In this document: piece after piece, positions 1 through 9,990 of the stretch
Layout: each line of letters starts with the position of its first letter
Position numbering within the stretch: position 1 is the first letter of the stretch
Source: Xestospongia muta
Taxonomy: Eukaryota > Porifera > Demospongiae > Haplosclerida > Petrosiidae
NCBI GenBank assembly: GCA_963693285.1
Contig: OY848918.1
Coordinates: forward strand, 9,860,162 to 9,924,161
Reading direction: 5' to 3'
DNA length: 64,000 bases
Notes under the pieces: model-generated
Database searches by the model: none
What the model was told of the DNA's origin: nothing
The model's input: the letters and a program-made list of their open reading frames with translations, nothing else
Position numbers and translations under genes: made by a program

Positions 1-905
1 CATACACAGTATACATGTTATAAATAGTATACACACTGTACACTACATACACAGTATACATGTTATGCATAGTGTACACACTATACACTACATACACAGT
101 ATAAATGTTATAAATAGTATACACACTGTACACTACATACACAGTATACATGTTATAAAAGAGTATACACACTATACACTACATACACAGTATACCTGTT
201 ATAAATAGTATACACACTATACACTACATACACAGTATACATGTTATAAATAGTATACACACTATACACTACATACACAGTATACCTGTTATAAATAGTA
301 TACACATTATACACTATATACACAGCATACATGTTATCATAGTATACACACTATACACTACATACACAGTATACATGTTATACATAGTGTACACAGTGTA
401 CACTACATACACAGCATACATGTTTTACATAGTATACACACTATACACTACATACACAGTATACCTGTTATAAATAGTATACACATTATACACTATATAC
501 ACAGCATACATGTTTTACATAGTATACACACTATACACTACATACACAGTATACATATTATAAATAGTATACACACTATACACTACATACACAGTCTACC
601 TGTTATAAATAGTATACACATTATACACTATATACACAGCATACATGTTTTACATAGTATACACACTATACACTACATACACAGTATACATATTATAAAT
701 AGTATACACACTATACACTACATACACAGTATACATATTATAAATAGTATACACACTATACACTACATACACAGTATACCTGTTATAAATAGTATACACA
801 TTATACACTATATACACAGCATACATGTTATCATAGTATACACACTATACACTACATACACAGTATACATATCACACATAGCATACACACTATACATTAT
901 ATGCA
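1..905. repeat. 45-bp satellite array, about 20 copies
   Basis: The unit begins CATACACAGTATACATGTTA and recurs exactly every 45 bases (copies start at 1, 46, 91 and so on). Variants change only a few positions (ACATG/ACCTG, TAAATAG/TACATAG). It is almost entirely alternating purine-pyrimidine TATACACA sequence. It is truncated by the window edge. Shorter, more degenerate relatives occur at 10850-11060, 11380-11520, 54850-55080 and 55740-55960, each near FReD upstream debris. It has no coding potential. Confidence 0.95.
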
Positions 906-1663
906 TAGTATACACAGAACATTATATTAAAATATCTGGCCATTTATATCTTTCTAAAATAAACAAAAATGACAATCAATTTCCCAATGAAGAAGCCTTT
1001 ATTCTTGACTGATAAGAACTACACCAAAATCAACAATAGTTCTTCTTCTCAATAGTGGAAAGATAAGCAATACCACAAGGACTACCCTAATATCAACCAT
1101 AACTGTCCTTTCTCACCATATGAATAGAAAGTGATTATACTAATATCAACCAAGAACTCAATGAATACTCAGATATCAACCTTAACTGTCCTTTCTCAAC
1201 CTAATCTCAATCATACACTGACTCAGGTCACAGCAGACTTACTTACTGTCATTAATAAACAGTATCTTAGTACTGAGTGGAATATATCCCAATACACATT
1301 ATGTAAACATGATGTAATTGTATTAAGTACTACAATATTACAATGACATATCAGTGTATTGCTTTCATACACTTGATAGATGTCATGATAAATCATCCAA
1401 CCTCCTTCAGAACTATATAACTCTACTATAATATATTCTCTCAGTATGATGAAAGTATTTGAACTGCTATAGCTGAACCATTATTGGTCTTATATTGTTA
1501 GTCTTAATATTGTTAGTCATAACATTTAATAATAACTCAATTGTATGTAATCAAAATCCCAAAGATAAGTAACTTTGACAAAAGGCTTACTAAATCAAAG
1601 TTGTACCAAATGTGTACATAAACATAATGTAAATATAAGTTAATCAAAGTACAAGCTGTTCTA
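906..1663. other. Non-coding flank, paralogous to 11085-11970
   Basis: No credible gene. From about 940 to 1500 the sequence matches 11085-11970 nearly base for base, but lacks the TA microsatellite insertion found there. It contains the dispersed motif family ACCACAAGGACTACC...ATATCAACCATAACTGTCC that recurs around all FReD genes. The segment lies just past the 3' end of the FReD pseudogene. Confidence 0.7.
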
Positions 1664-2602
1664 TTATTTCACATAGATCTCATAATGGGCTACAGGACAA
1701 TCTTCATCAGATGTACCTTCATCAAGACAAATCCTCATCTCTATGTAGTCAGTAGTGGAGTAATTGAATTTCTTATAAAACCAAGGTATACCAGTACGTT
1801 GACAACAGGCAGTTTCTATACTACGACATTGATGACCATCCCACAGAGGATCATTGGTATAGAATTTACCTACAACATGAAGATTTGGACTTCCAGACTC
1901 ACAATAATAGTCACTACCAACAAATGATGGTGGGGGTTTGAGGTTGTTTACTACCACAAGGAAAATTACTATGAGAATGGTTATCAGTTGAGCCAACCAT
2001 AAAAGTCCAAATATGACTATGTGGATTACCATGAGTTAAACTAATACCATCACTGTAATGAGAGTTAATACTGCTAGGAGTGTGATGTGCTCCATCTGTC
2101 CAGCCAACTTGGTATCCAATAATTTTACTACACACTTGAGAGTATTCAATGTTACCTGATGGAATGGGTTTTCCTACACAGCTACCTCCACTACTAACTG
2201 GTTGATCACATGCTCGAACACCATTTTCACTATACAGTCTAAATTCATCAGGACATTTCTCACTGCTATCTGTCATGTTAAGATAAGCCGCTCTCATCCA
2301 ACCTTCTGTGGAATTACACAATGTTTTTATTTGGCATTATGCCTGACGAACATGGCCATGACTATCAACTAACATGTAATAGTCTGAAGGACAGTCTGGA
2401 CATTTCTTGTTAATCTCCTCACATAAATGAAGTAATTGAAAAGGTTTATACTCATTGTTGCCATGGGACATAATAGAGTTAATTTGATGGTCAATTCTCG
2501 AATGATTGAATCAAAGTGGTAAGTAGAAAGACATGTGCCAGCTGTGCTAACAGAGACACTTACAATAATAACCAGTAGAGTTATACAATGAAGGTAAGCC
2601 AT
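1664..2602 (-). pseudogene. FReD-like secreted protein, frameshifted copy
   Basis: Three successive frames together cover a complete family member. A signal peptide starts at 2602 (MAYLHCITLLVIIVSVSVS). The fibrinogen-like start (CEEI...CPSDYYMLVDSHGHVRQA) follows near 2340-2430, then GWM.AAYLNMTDSSEKCPDEFRLY near 2200-2320, and the C-terminus ending EIYVK at 1664. Frame changes near 1925 and 2330, an in-frame stop, and loss of most of the coiled-coil region show that it is broken. The N-terminus belongs to the MVYFY/MAYLH subfamily seen at 12386 and 19404, not to the MTSLLSLL subfamily. The C-terminal part is close to the intact copies, so decay may be recent or slowed by gene conversion. 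Confidence 0.85.
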
Positions 2603-3330
2603 TTTGAATGTTGTCTTGAATTGTAAATGATTAAAATTTCTTATCTTTTTATATCTTTCTAAAACCACAGAAATCATCTCTAAAGTTAGTATTCATTATT
2701 ACACAAAATAAATGTTTTTGATGAAGAAGACTTTAACCATTGTTATCTTAAGAACTACCCATCTTTGTCCTTTCTCAACTTTAAACAAACAAGTCCAAAG
2801 GCAAGAACTACCCCAATGATAACCTCACCAAAAAGGACACATCAAGGACTACACATAGATAACCTTTTAAGAAAGGACACTTTAAGGACTACTTATGGTC
2901 ATATCTATTGAACTCTTGAAAGGAGGAGGTCTACTACAATATCAACTATGACTGTCCTTTCTCAAACTCTCAATACACAAAGACTATATCAATAATAATG
3001 GTATATCAATAACTAGAACAATTCTAATATAAACTATGACTGATAAACAAATCCTCTTGATCTACTAGTAGCCATTGATTAATACTACTTTATACTAGAT
3101 ACTGTAACCAGTCTGGTCAATCTGGTTTAGAGAAATCACAAAAGAGGGATGATGTACTAATTGTTGTATCTTATATAATGTACATACATAATTACCCAAA
3201 CACTATAAATGAAACATAGTTTAAACATATACATAGTAATTAGTAATTGTTTTTAAACATAGTAATTACTGCATCTTATATAATGTGCAACCATAGTTAC
3301 CCAACTACTATAAACATAACACACATAGAC
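2603..3330. other. Non-coding, AAGGACTACC-type dispersed repeats
   Basis: No gene seen. Repeated short motifs of the AAGGACTAC / ACTGTCCTTTCTCAA family. The stretch is nearly identical to 12863-13480 and related to 20590-21180 and 28850-29200, always between an upstream FReD remnant and the CFAP91 5' exons, so it is part of the duplicated unit. Confidence 0.7.
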
Positions 3331-4066
3331 AGCGAGTCTCTCTCTGTTGAAGTAATTTCTCAGTAATTCCATTCTCTCTAGTTGTATAGCAGAGATCTCC
3401 CTCCTTCTCACAATAACTCCACTCTAGACATTCATGTTCATTCATCATATGTCTAAAATAATAAATAGATGTTAGATCCATACACAGAATGAATGGTTGA
3501 GTGGATGGATGAATGGACAATTGAGATCAATAAATAGACAGATGAATGAATACATGGATGAATAAATGGATAAATGGATAGATGGATAAATAGAATGGAT
3601 GAATAGATGGATAAATGAATGAACAGATAAAATAAAATGGTTAAATGGATGGATGGATAAATAGAATGATAGATACATGGTTAAATGGATGGATGGCCAG
3701 TCCATATTGTATCTACCTTCTCTTATCAATCTGTGATATGTCATCCAGTGATGGCAAAGTAGCTTCCCAAGCTTGTTATCTTGAGCTCTCTCTATCATTT
3801 CTACCTGAGCTAGACCAGCAGGTAAGTCATGCCCTACAAATATAACACTTAGAACTAGTTACAAACTCACTAACTAGTACTCACCGTGACACATTGTTGC
3901 TAATGTAAGTAGTTCAGGCTGTGAACCAGTTCGAACTACATATTGTGGTGAGTAAGGATCTGTATGTGTCTCACTGTCTCTATAAACTGTTTGTACATGG
4001 ACATTTCTAGTCAATGGAGCAGTTAGAGACAGTTCAGTAGATTGTTTATCCATCAGAGGTTCTAGA
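3331..4066 (-). pseudogene. CFAP91: CFAP91 5'-side exons, unit 0
   Basis: Three exons of cilia- and flagella-associated protein 91, an axonemal radial-spoke-base protein. The exon at 3895-4066 encodes STELSLTAPLT...DPYSPQYVV...PELLTLATM. The exon at 3717-3804 encodes VEMIERAQDNKLGKLL and ends with a GTAGAT donor. An exon from about 3331 to 3454 encodes HMMNEHECLEWSYCEKE. The third exon carries a small insertion and diverges before the expected LNDKRLEHLW end. Exon order and GT-AG borders match a spliced gene on the minus strand. The protein's first 180 or so residues are absent, because this unit begins at 4066-4121 against the phosphatase fragment. The rest of the gene would lie left of the window. 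Confidence 0.8.
3484..3700. repeat. ATGGATGAA-type tetranucleotide-rich repeat
   Basis: Imperfect repeats of GGATGAATAAAT/GGATGGATAAAT in the CFAP91 intron between the MIER and MMNE exons. The same tract recurs at 14240-14450, 21940-22115 and 29640-29845. Long open frames rich in His/Ser/Ile/Tyr here are artefacts of the repeat. Confidence 0.9.
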
Positions 4067-4120
4067 CTATATGGGGGAGGGTGAAGTAAGAAAGAGATTG
4101 ATGATGGACTCACATTTGTG

Positions 4121-4488
4121 GCACTGGGACAATTGATGGAAGATCATCATAGGAACCTAAACATGCCCAAAGATCTACAAAAAGACATGAAGGACCACAA
4201 GACTTCTCCAAGGATTTTCTGATAACTGGAACAGGATTGATTCAAGTTTGCTTGACTGGAGAAGGGATGAGAGAACAAGGTATCAGAATACACCATGTGT
4301 TTCCTTCTCCAGTGTTACGATGTAAACAGACAGCTAATGCCATTTTGCAAGGAATGGGTGACCTCAATACTAATATTAAAGTAGAACATGGCTTCTTTTA
4401 ATGGTTAGCTTGGTGCCGAGGGGAGGTACCTATGTTTATGCTTACCAAAGATATAGTAAAGTTTTGTCTCCAAGTTGATCCAAATTAA
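4121..4488 (+). pseudogene. Histidine-phosphatase (UBASH3-like) fragment, copy 1
   Basis: Encodes the middle of a histidine-phosphatase superfamily domain: a GGPQDFSKDF-like segment, SPVLRC-type core, ILQGMG, VEHGFF and a C-terminus ending QVDPN at the stop 4486-4488. The catalytic RHG motif would lie upstream and is not present. One base is missing in the AAAAAGACATG run, and a TAA at 4399-4401 replaces the Glu codon of the GFFEW motif. It retains CGA at 4417-4419, which is a stop in three sister copies. It abuts CFAP91 exons head to head. It is a dead copy. Confidence 0.8.
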
Positions 4489-4550
4489 GTTGTTTGCAAT
4501 AGAACTTTGTAATAATCTATTGTCAAATGTTGTGAATGTTAATTAGAGGG

Positions 4551-5199
4551 GTTTTACAGGCCCGTAGGAAGCACTTTTAGATCGGTCCGACCAAGGGGCG
4601 TGGTCAGGAGGTGTGGTCAGGGGTGTGGCAGTGGGCATTGCTTAATCATTATACAGCTAACAATTACAAATTACCATTATACTTCTTGTGGTGGATTTGG
4701 TTGTTACTGTAATATGCATGTTTAATAATTGCTAAATTGTACACCAAAATTAGTACAAACTAAGACTTCACACAGAACGTGACAAACAGATAGGCAATAG
4801 GCAGATTGTCTTATGTAAACTCTCCAAAAATGTTTAACCTGTGTTCATTCCCCCTGATAAATTCCTTTAAACATGACGGAATGACCAGATCATCAGTTCT
4901 GTCTTTGTGTGCATGAAGGATCAACAGATTGTTGAGACGTAACTGTAACATTGTTGCACGAAGGTAAGTCTTCACCCTCCGTAGTATTGAAGCACTGCGT
5001 TCACTTACTGCATTGGTGGCTGGAATCACTGTTTGCACTGTTGTCGGGCCCAAAGTCAGGCAGCTGCCGTTCAGCCATTATAGCACAGCCGTGCAAGGTG
5101 CAAAATTGCCGCTATTGCGCATGCGCAAATCAGCGACTAGCTAAAACCGGTCCGGCCATGGCCTGACCGGCCGGAGTGGGTGCTACGGCCCTGTTTTAC
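4551..5199. mobile_element. hAT-type DNA transposon remnant with TIRs
   Basis: A 635-bp insertion (4558-5192) absent from all sister units, where the site reads GGGGTTTTACTTG. GTTTTAC is duplicated on both sides (4551-4557, 5193-5199). The ends are inverted repeats, AGGCCCGTAG at the left and CTACGGCCCT at the right; if the adjacent C/G is counted the ends start CAG, as in hAT elements, and the duplication shrinks to TTTTA. It is more GC-rich than its surroundings and contains palindromic GCGCATGCGC. It encodes only the end of a hAT transposase on the minus strand. Too short to be autonomous. Confidence 0.8.
4811..5065 (-). pseudogene. hAT transposase C-terminal dimerisation fragment
   Basis: About 80 residues of open frame inside the element. 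They read ATNAVSERSASILRRVKTYL followed by RATMLQLRLNNLLILHAHK, the typical hAT-C pattern (SERSFS.LRR.KTYLRS.M...RL..L..LH.H). The rest of the transposase, including the catalytic DDE residues, is missing. It is therefore an internally deleted element that could only have moved with enzyme from elsewhere. Confidence 0.75.
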
Positions 5200-5455
5200 T
5201 TGTTTAAAATTAATTACAATAATATGCTGTGCGTATTATCATCTTTATTTTGTTCTAAATAGTAGCTTGTTTATTGTAATTATTATTGATTTTTGTTTTA
5301 ATATTCTTTTAAGTCTCTTTTATTTCTCTCTTATGATCACTGTTATATTTTTCAGGGATAATAATTATTGTTATACTACAATATAAGGCTATTATAAGTA
5401 CCTATACTATGCAGAGTAATACACTCTAGTATCATAATATGTTAATACGATGTTT

Positions 5456-6475
5456 CTAGTGATCTTGTTGGTTGGTGGTTTCACTGCTTTGCCCCTCTTC
5501 ACTAATAGTAGAAGTAGTAACTGTTTCCTTAGCTAGTCCTTCTTCTCCTAGTTTATGGATAATACGATGAGGTGCTAATAAATTTTTCCTCTGACTGTGT
5601 TTGACTAGAGACATGACCAATGGAGTCCAGATATTTTTATCTATGGTTACTTACCTTTCTCTCTGATAGTCTGTTTCTCTACCTCAGGTAGCAAGAAGTA
5701 GTAAACCATTTCAGCCACCATTTCTTGACTTTGCAGTTTATCTCAACTGCAAGTATAACATTATATTATATATCATCTATTCTCAGTACAGTAATGTAAA
5801 TAACTTACGTTTATTAAGTCTCTCAGACCACACAACACAAGGAGCAACCAAACTTAACCTAGTGTCTGGTTAATGCAAGAGATAAAGTTTTGTAATCAAA
5901 GCTAAAACTAACATATAATATATACATACATATATATATGTGTGAGTGTGTGTGTCTGTGTTTACGTATGTATATAACAGAATATACCTCAAATCAGTCA
6001 TTTCAAGATCCAATAGTCCTATATAATATAATACTATCATATATATATAGTGTGTGTACAATGTACCATTGAATGCTGTGTTATATTGGCTCTTTATTAC
6101 ATAATACTATCATATATATAGTGTGTGTATAATGTACCATTGAGCATTGTGTTATATTGGCTCTTTATTGCATATTGCTCTGAGTTAGCATCCAAGTAGA
6201 TACCAATACGTGTCATAGGAACATAGACTTGAGAATCAAAGTTAGTATACTCATTGATAATGTTTCTTCTCTCTTGTTTTCCTTCAACATGGTGTCTCTG
6301 TTCTATTAGTTTACATATGGCTGTAGTGAAGTTGAGATAGTGTAAAATGTGATCATTGTGATAGAGACTGTTGTGATAGTGTGATTGTTGTCAGAGTGTC
6401 ACTACCTTTTATATGTTCACTCCTAACTCGTCTAATTTGTCGCTCTTTCTCTTTGTTTCTAAGACTCTAAAATAT
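5456..6475 (-). pseudogene. CFAP91: CFAP91 middle/3' exons, unit 1, internally deleted
   Basis: Read right to left. The exon near 6410-6475 encodes RNKEKERQIRRVRSEHIK (intact here). The exon near 6175-6325 encodes RHVEGKQERRNIINEYTNFD and a SQVYVPMTR segment. Near 5985-6010 is a truncated LLDLEMT. The last exons (5456-5755) encode LQSQEMVAEMVYYFLLPEVE and the tail ending TTNQQDH at the stop 5456-5458. The six or so exons between them, including the MYEGKEM exon, are gone: the sequence jumps from the TTACGT donor at about 5810 to intron sequence that follows a different exon. A one-base loss also breaks the tail near 5635. Not functional. Confidence 0.8.
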
Positions 6476-6612
6476 TGTACATAATTATCAGTATGTTAAT
6501 CAGTTTATTGGTATCAAAATTTTTATTAATATCAAAAATTTTTTTCACAAAATCAAAGGTGTATCAAAATTAATGTATGCAATGTTATTGATCACAACAT
6601 GAGACTTTTCCT

Positions 6613-7857
6613 TTATTTCACATAGATCTCATAATGGGCTACAGGACAATCTTCATCAGATGTACCTTCATTAAGACAGATCCTCATCTCTATGTAGTCA
6701 GTAGTGGAGCAATTGAGTTTCTTATAAAACCAAGGTATACCAGTACGTTGACAACAGGCAGTTTCTATACTACCACATTGATGACCATCCCACAGAGGAT
6801 CATTGGGATAGAATTTACCTAAAACAGGATAATTTGGACTTCCAGACTCACAATAATAGTCATTATTAACAAATGATGGTGGAGTTCTAGGATCTGTACT
6901 ACTACATGGACAATAACTAAAATAATAGTTATCAGTTGAGCCACAAATAAAAGTCCAAATATGCCTACGAGGATTACCATGAGTTAAACTAATACCATCA
7001 CTGTAATAAGAGTTAATACTGCTGGTAGTGTGTATTGCTCCATCTGGCCACCCAACTTGATATCCAATAACTCTACCACACACTTGAGAGTACTCAATGT
7101 TACCTGATGGAAACATCATTCCTACACAGCTACCTCCGCTACTAACTGGTCGGCCACATGCTCGAATACCACTTTCATTATACAATCTAAATTCATCAGG
7201 ACAATTCTCACTGCTATCTGCCATATTAAGATAAGCTACCCTCATCCAACCTCCTGTGAAATTACACAATTCCTCCATATAACAGTACACTTGACGAGCA
7301 TTGCTGAAATTATCAGCTATAATATAATAGTCTGAAGGACAGTCTGGACATCTCCATTTGACCTCCTCACACGAACGAGGAAGTAACAATGATGGAGGAG
7401 GACATTTCTCTGCAGTAGTGTTCTCATGAATATCTTGAAGAGTATTGATATCTTTTTTAATGTCATCAATGTTATCTTCTAATCTATTCATAATCCTATT
7501 GAGATTACTAACAACCTCAAGTATCTTTATAATGCCTTCATTGTACAATCTTGTCTCTAACCTGGATATATTAGCAACAATAGTCTCAGTGAGTTCTTTG
7601 ATCATTTTATTACATTTAGTTGGTGAGTTAGATAGTAGTTGTTGTGATACAACAAGTTGTATGGGACTAGTTGGATTACTACCATCTTCACAAGGTGGAC
7701 AGCTACTGCGAGAAGATTTAGTAAGGAGTTGATTAATAGCAGCAGTCAGGTTAGCTATGGCATCATCTATACTACTATCACCATCAGAATGACTTAATGG
7801 ATTAGACATACCAGTAATAGCTAGTATGACTACCAGTAAAGATAGAAGGGAAGTCAT
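6613..7857 (-). CDS. Secreted coiled-coil / fibrinogen-like protein, FReD-1
   Basis: A single uninterrupted 414-codon frame. Residues 1-18 form a signal peptide (MTSLLSLLVVILAITGMS). Residues 30-150 are polar with helical heptads and several N-glycosylation sites. CPPPS precedes a domain from Cys163 to the end. It opens like a fibrinogen-related domain (SCEEV...DYYIIAD...VYCYMEELC..TGGWMRVAYL) and continues with a Cys-rich part (RACGRPVSSGGSC, SLTHGNPRRHIWTF, DYYCESGSPN, DPLWDGHQCG, CCQRTGIPWFYKK, YIEMRIC) ending EIYVK. That second half resembles coral 'uncharacterized skeletal organic matrix protein 5' relatives. Expected extracellular, possibly lectin-like; the ligand is unknown. The stop TAA is part of an AATAAA hexamer (6612-6617). 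It lies in a CFAP91 intron on the same strand. Start chosen at the only ATG giving a signal peptide, about 45 bases below a TATA box. Confidence 0.88.
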   Translation of the reverse strand: MTSLLSLLVVILAITGMSNPLSHSDGDSSIDDAIANLTAAINQLLTKSSRSSCPPCEDGSNPTSPIQLVVSQQLLSNSPTKCNKMIKELTETIVANISRLETRLYNEGIIKILEVVSNLNRIMNRLEDNIDDIKKDINTLQDIHENTTAEKCPPPSLLLPRSCEEVKWRCPDCPSDYYIIADNFSNARQVYCYMEELCNFTGGWMRVAYLNMADSSENCPDEFRLYNESGIRACGRPVSSGGSCVGMMFPSGNIEYSQVCGRVIGYQVGWPDGAIHTTSSINSYYSDGISLTHGNPRRHIWTFICGSTDNYYFSYCPCSSTDPRTPPSFVNNDYYCESGSPNYPVLGKFYPNDPLWDGHQCGSIETACCQRTGIPWFYKKLNCSTTDYIEMRICLNEGTSDEDCPVAHYEIYVK

Positions 7858-7869
7858 TGTTACTCATGT

Positions 7870-9700
7870 ACTGTTCTACACTTGTTGTGCTGTAGACTGT
7901 CTACCTTATATATACTCACTGAGATAGCGAGATAACTAAGTCATCTAAAATTGAATAACACCTGGAGGGATTGACTTTTCAGAGAAAGTAACCTCCTTCA
8001 AGTGATAAAGGATACCACAAGGACTACCTAATGTCAACCATGACTGTCTTTTCTCAGTATCAAAAGATAATGTTCACCTCAAGGACTACCCTAATAGATG
8101 CTATGTTAAAATAAATCAGTCCTGTTGATTACAGCTGTAGATTACGACAGTCCTCAGTGGTAATAAACAACACCTGTACTAACAGTTAGAGGAATACCAC
8201 AGTAAAGATCTCCTCCCATTATCACTCAAGTTATAAGCACTACTTTATGATATATTATGTAACACTGGAATTTTCTTTACTAGTTTAAGCCCACAATCAT
8301 CTAATGAAAAGTCTATATAACCTATAATTAAGCTATCACTCATAGCAATAGTTGTCTAAAGATAGACTACCAAGATAGAAGGGAAGTCATTGTAATTCAT
8401 GTACTGTTCTACTCTTGTTATGTGGTAGACTGTCTATCTTATATATACTCACTGAGATAGTGAGATAACTAAGTCGTCTAAAATTGAATAACACCTGGTG
8501 GGATTGACTTTTCAGAGAAGTAACCTCCTTTAAAATATAAAGGAGACCACAAAGACTACCTAATGTCAACCACGACTGTCCTTCCTAAGCATCAAAAAGA
8601 TAATGTCCACTACCAAAAGCTGTGGTAAAATATATTAGTCGTCTTGATGACAGTTATAGATCACAACAGTCCTCAGTGGTAATAAACAACACCTGTACTA
8701 ACAGTTAGAGGAATATCACAGTAAAGAGTGTCCTCCCATTACTACTCAAGTTATAAAAACTACTTTATGATATATTATGTAACACTGGAATCTTCTTAAA
8801 TAGTTTAAGTCCACAATCATTTAATGAAAAGTCTATATAACCTATATTTAAGCTTAGTCATGCTGATAGTTGTCTTGACATAGTTGTATATGTTTTCCTT
8901 ATAATTTGAGATGCACTGTTTGAAAAAATAAGATCTTTCTTAATATCAACTGTATATACATGCCCCCACTAAAATAATAAGATAACCAAGGCATCAAAAA
9001 TTGAATAACACTTGGAGGGATTGACTTTCCAGAGAAAGTAACCTCCTTCAAATGATAAAGGATACCACAAGAACTACCTAATGTCAATCATGACTGTCTT
9101 TCCTCACATCAAAAAGATAATGTTCACCTCAAAGACTACCCTAATAAAAGTTGTGGTAAAATACATCAGTCCTCTTGATGACAGTTGTAGATCACAACAG
9201 TCCTCAGTAGTAATAAACAGTACCTGTACTGACAGTTAGAGAAATATCACAGTAAAGTGTCTCCTCCCATTACCACTCAAGTTATAAACACTACTTTATG
9301 ATATATTATGTAACAATGGAATCTTCTTCACTAGTTTAATTCCACAATCATTTAATGAAAAGTCTATATAACCTATAATTATACTATCAGTCATAGAAAT
9401 GATTGTCTAGAGATAGTTGTATGTGTTTACTTATAATTTGATATGTACTGTTTGAAAAAATATGATATTTCATAATATGAACTGTATATACATGCCCCCA
9501 CTAAAAAAATGAGATAACCAAGGCAGCAAAAAATGAATAACACCTGCAGGGGTTGACATTATATTAGAGGAAGTTACCCCCTTTCTCATAATAAATGATA
9601 CCACAAGGATTACCTAATATTAACTATGACTCTCCTTTCTTAACATCAAAAAATTACTTCTATTTCAAGGACTATTCTAATATTAACTCTTTAGTTGTGT
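7870..9700. repeat. Tandem array of the FReD upstream region, about 4 copies
   Basis: A block including GAATAACACCTGGAGGGATT recurs at about 7953, 8485, 9002 and 9534, spacing 517-533 bases. Each copy has the same order of motifs: GATACCACAAGGACTACCTAA, CAACAGTCCTCAGTGGTAAT, AACACCTGTACTAACAG, CCACAATCATTTAATG, AAAAGTCTATATAACC. The copy near 8345-8460 still has the TATA box, leader and remnant of the FReD start (GATAGAAGGGAAGTCAT). Thus promoters, not coding regions, have multiplied here. Confidence 0.85.
7904..7912 (-). promoter_or_regulatory. TATA box of FReD-1
   Basis: TATATAAGG on the minus strand, 47-55 bases upstream of the FReD-1 ATG. The same TATATAAGGTAGACAGTC block precedes FReD-3, -4 and -5 at nearly the same distance. 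Conservation alone is weak evidence because the copies are recent duplicates, but position and sequence fit a core promoter. Confidence 0.6.
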
Positions 9701-9789
9701 ATTTACAACAAGTATTAGGGGTTAGCTGCTGTTTGGTCAATTACTAGATGTACCATCAAGTTATTATCTAAAAACTAATTCTAATACAG

Positions 9790-9990
9790 TAATAAAAATT
9801 GGTATTTTGAGAGTTGACATTCTGGGAAGTAACCATATCAGGAATACTAGCTATTAAACATTGTCGAGTTAACACCAGCTGCAGATCAGTCAGACTATCA
9901 CAAGAGTCTGATCTACAAGATACTGGACAGCTATGAGAAGATTGAGTAAGGAGTTGATTAATCCAGTGAAGAACTTGCTTTTTAACCATA
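9790..9990 (-). pseudogene. FReD N-terminal region fragment
   Basis: Encodes WINQLLTQSSHSCPVSC and LVLTRQCLIAS, recognisable as a diverged version of AINQLLTKSSRSSCPPC and LVVSQQLLSNS in the intact genes. No signal peptide and no fibrinogen-like domain are attached. A near-identical fragment lies at 53534-53746, so it was duplicated as a fragment. Confidence 0.65.

Noticed and set aside
3472..3798. Open frames rich in HPSIHLSIY at the tetranucleotide tracts (also 14061-14558)
   Set aside because: They are translations of (ATGG/ATGA)n intronic repeats fused to CFAP91 exons; the exons have their own splice borders.
5180..5386. Plus-strand hydrophobic frame after phosphatase copies (also 30680, 44660)
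   Set aside because: It is the AT-rich 3' spacer shared by all units; frame is not kept between copies.
7445..7732. Plus-strand frames antisense to FReD genes (also 26760, 37698, 51022)
   Set aside because: They recur only because the minus-strand gene is conserved; no signal, start context or family similarity of their own.
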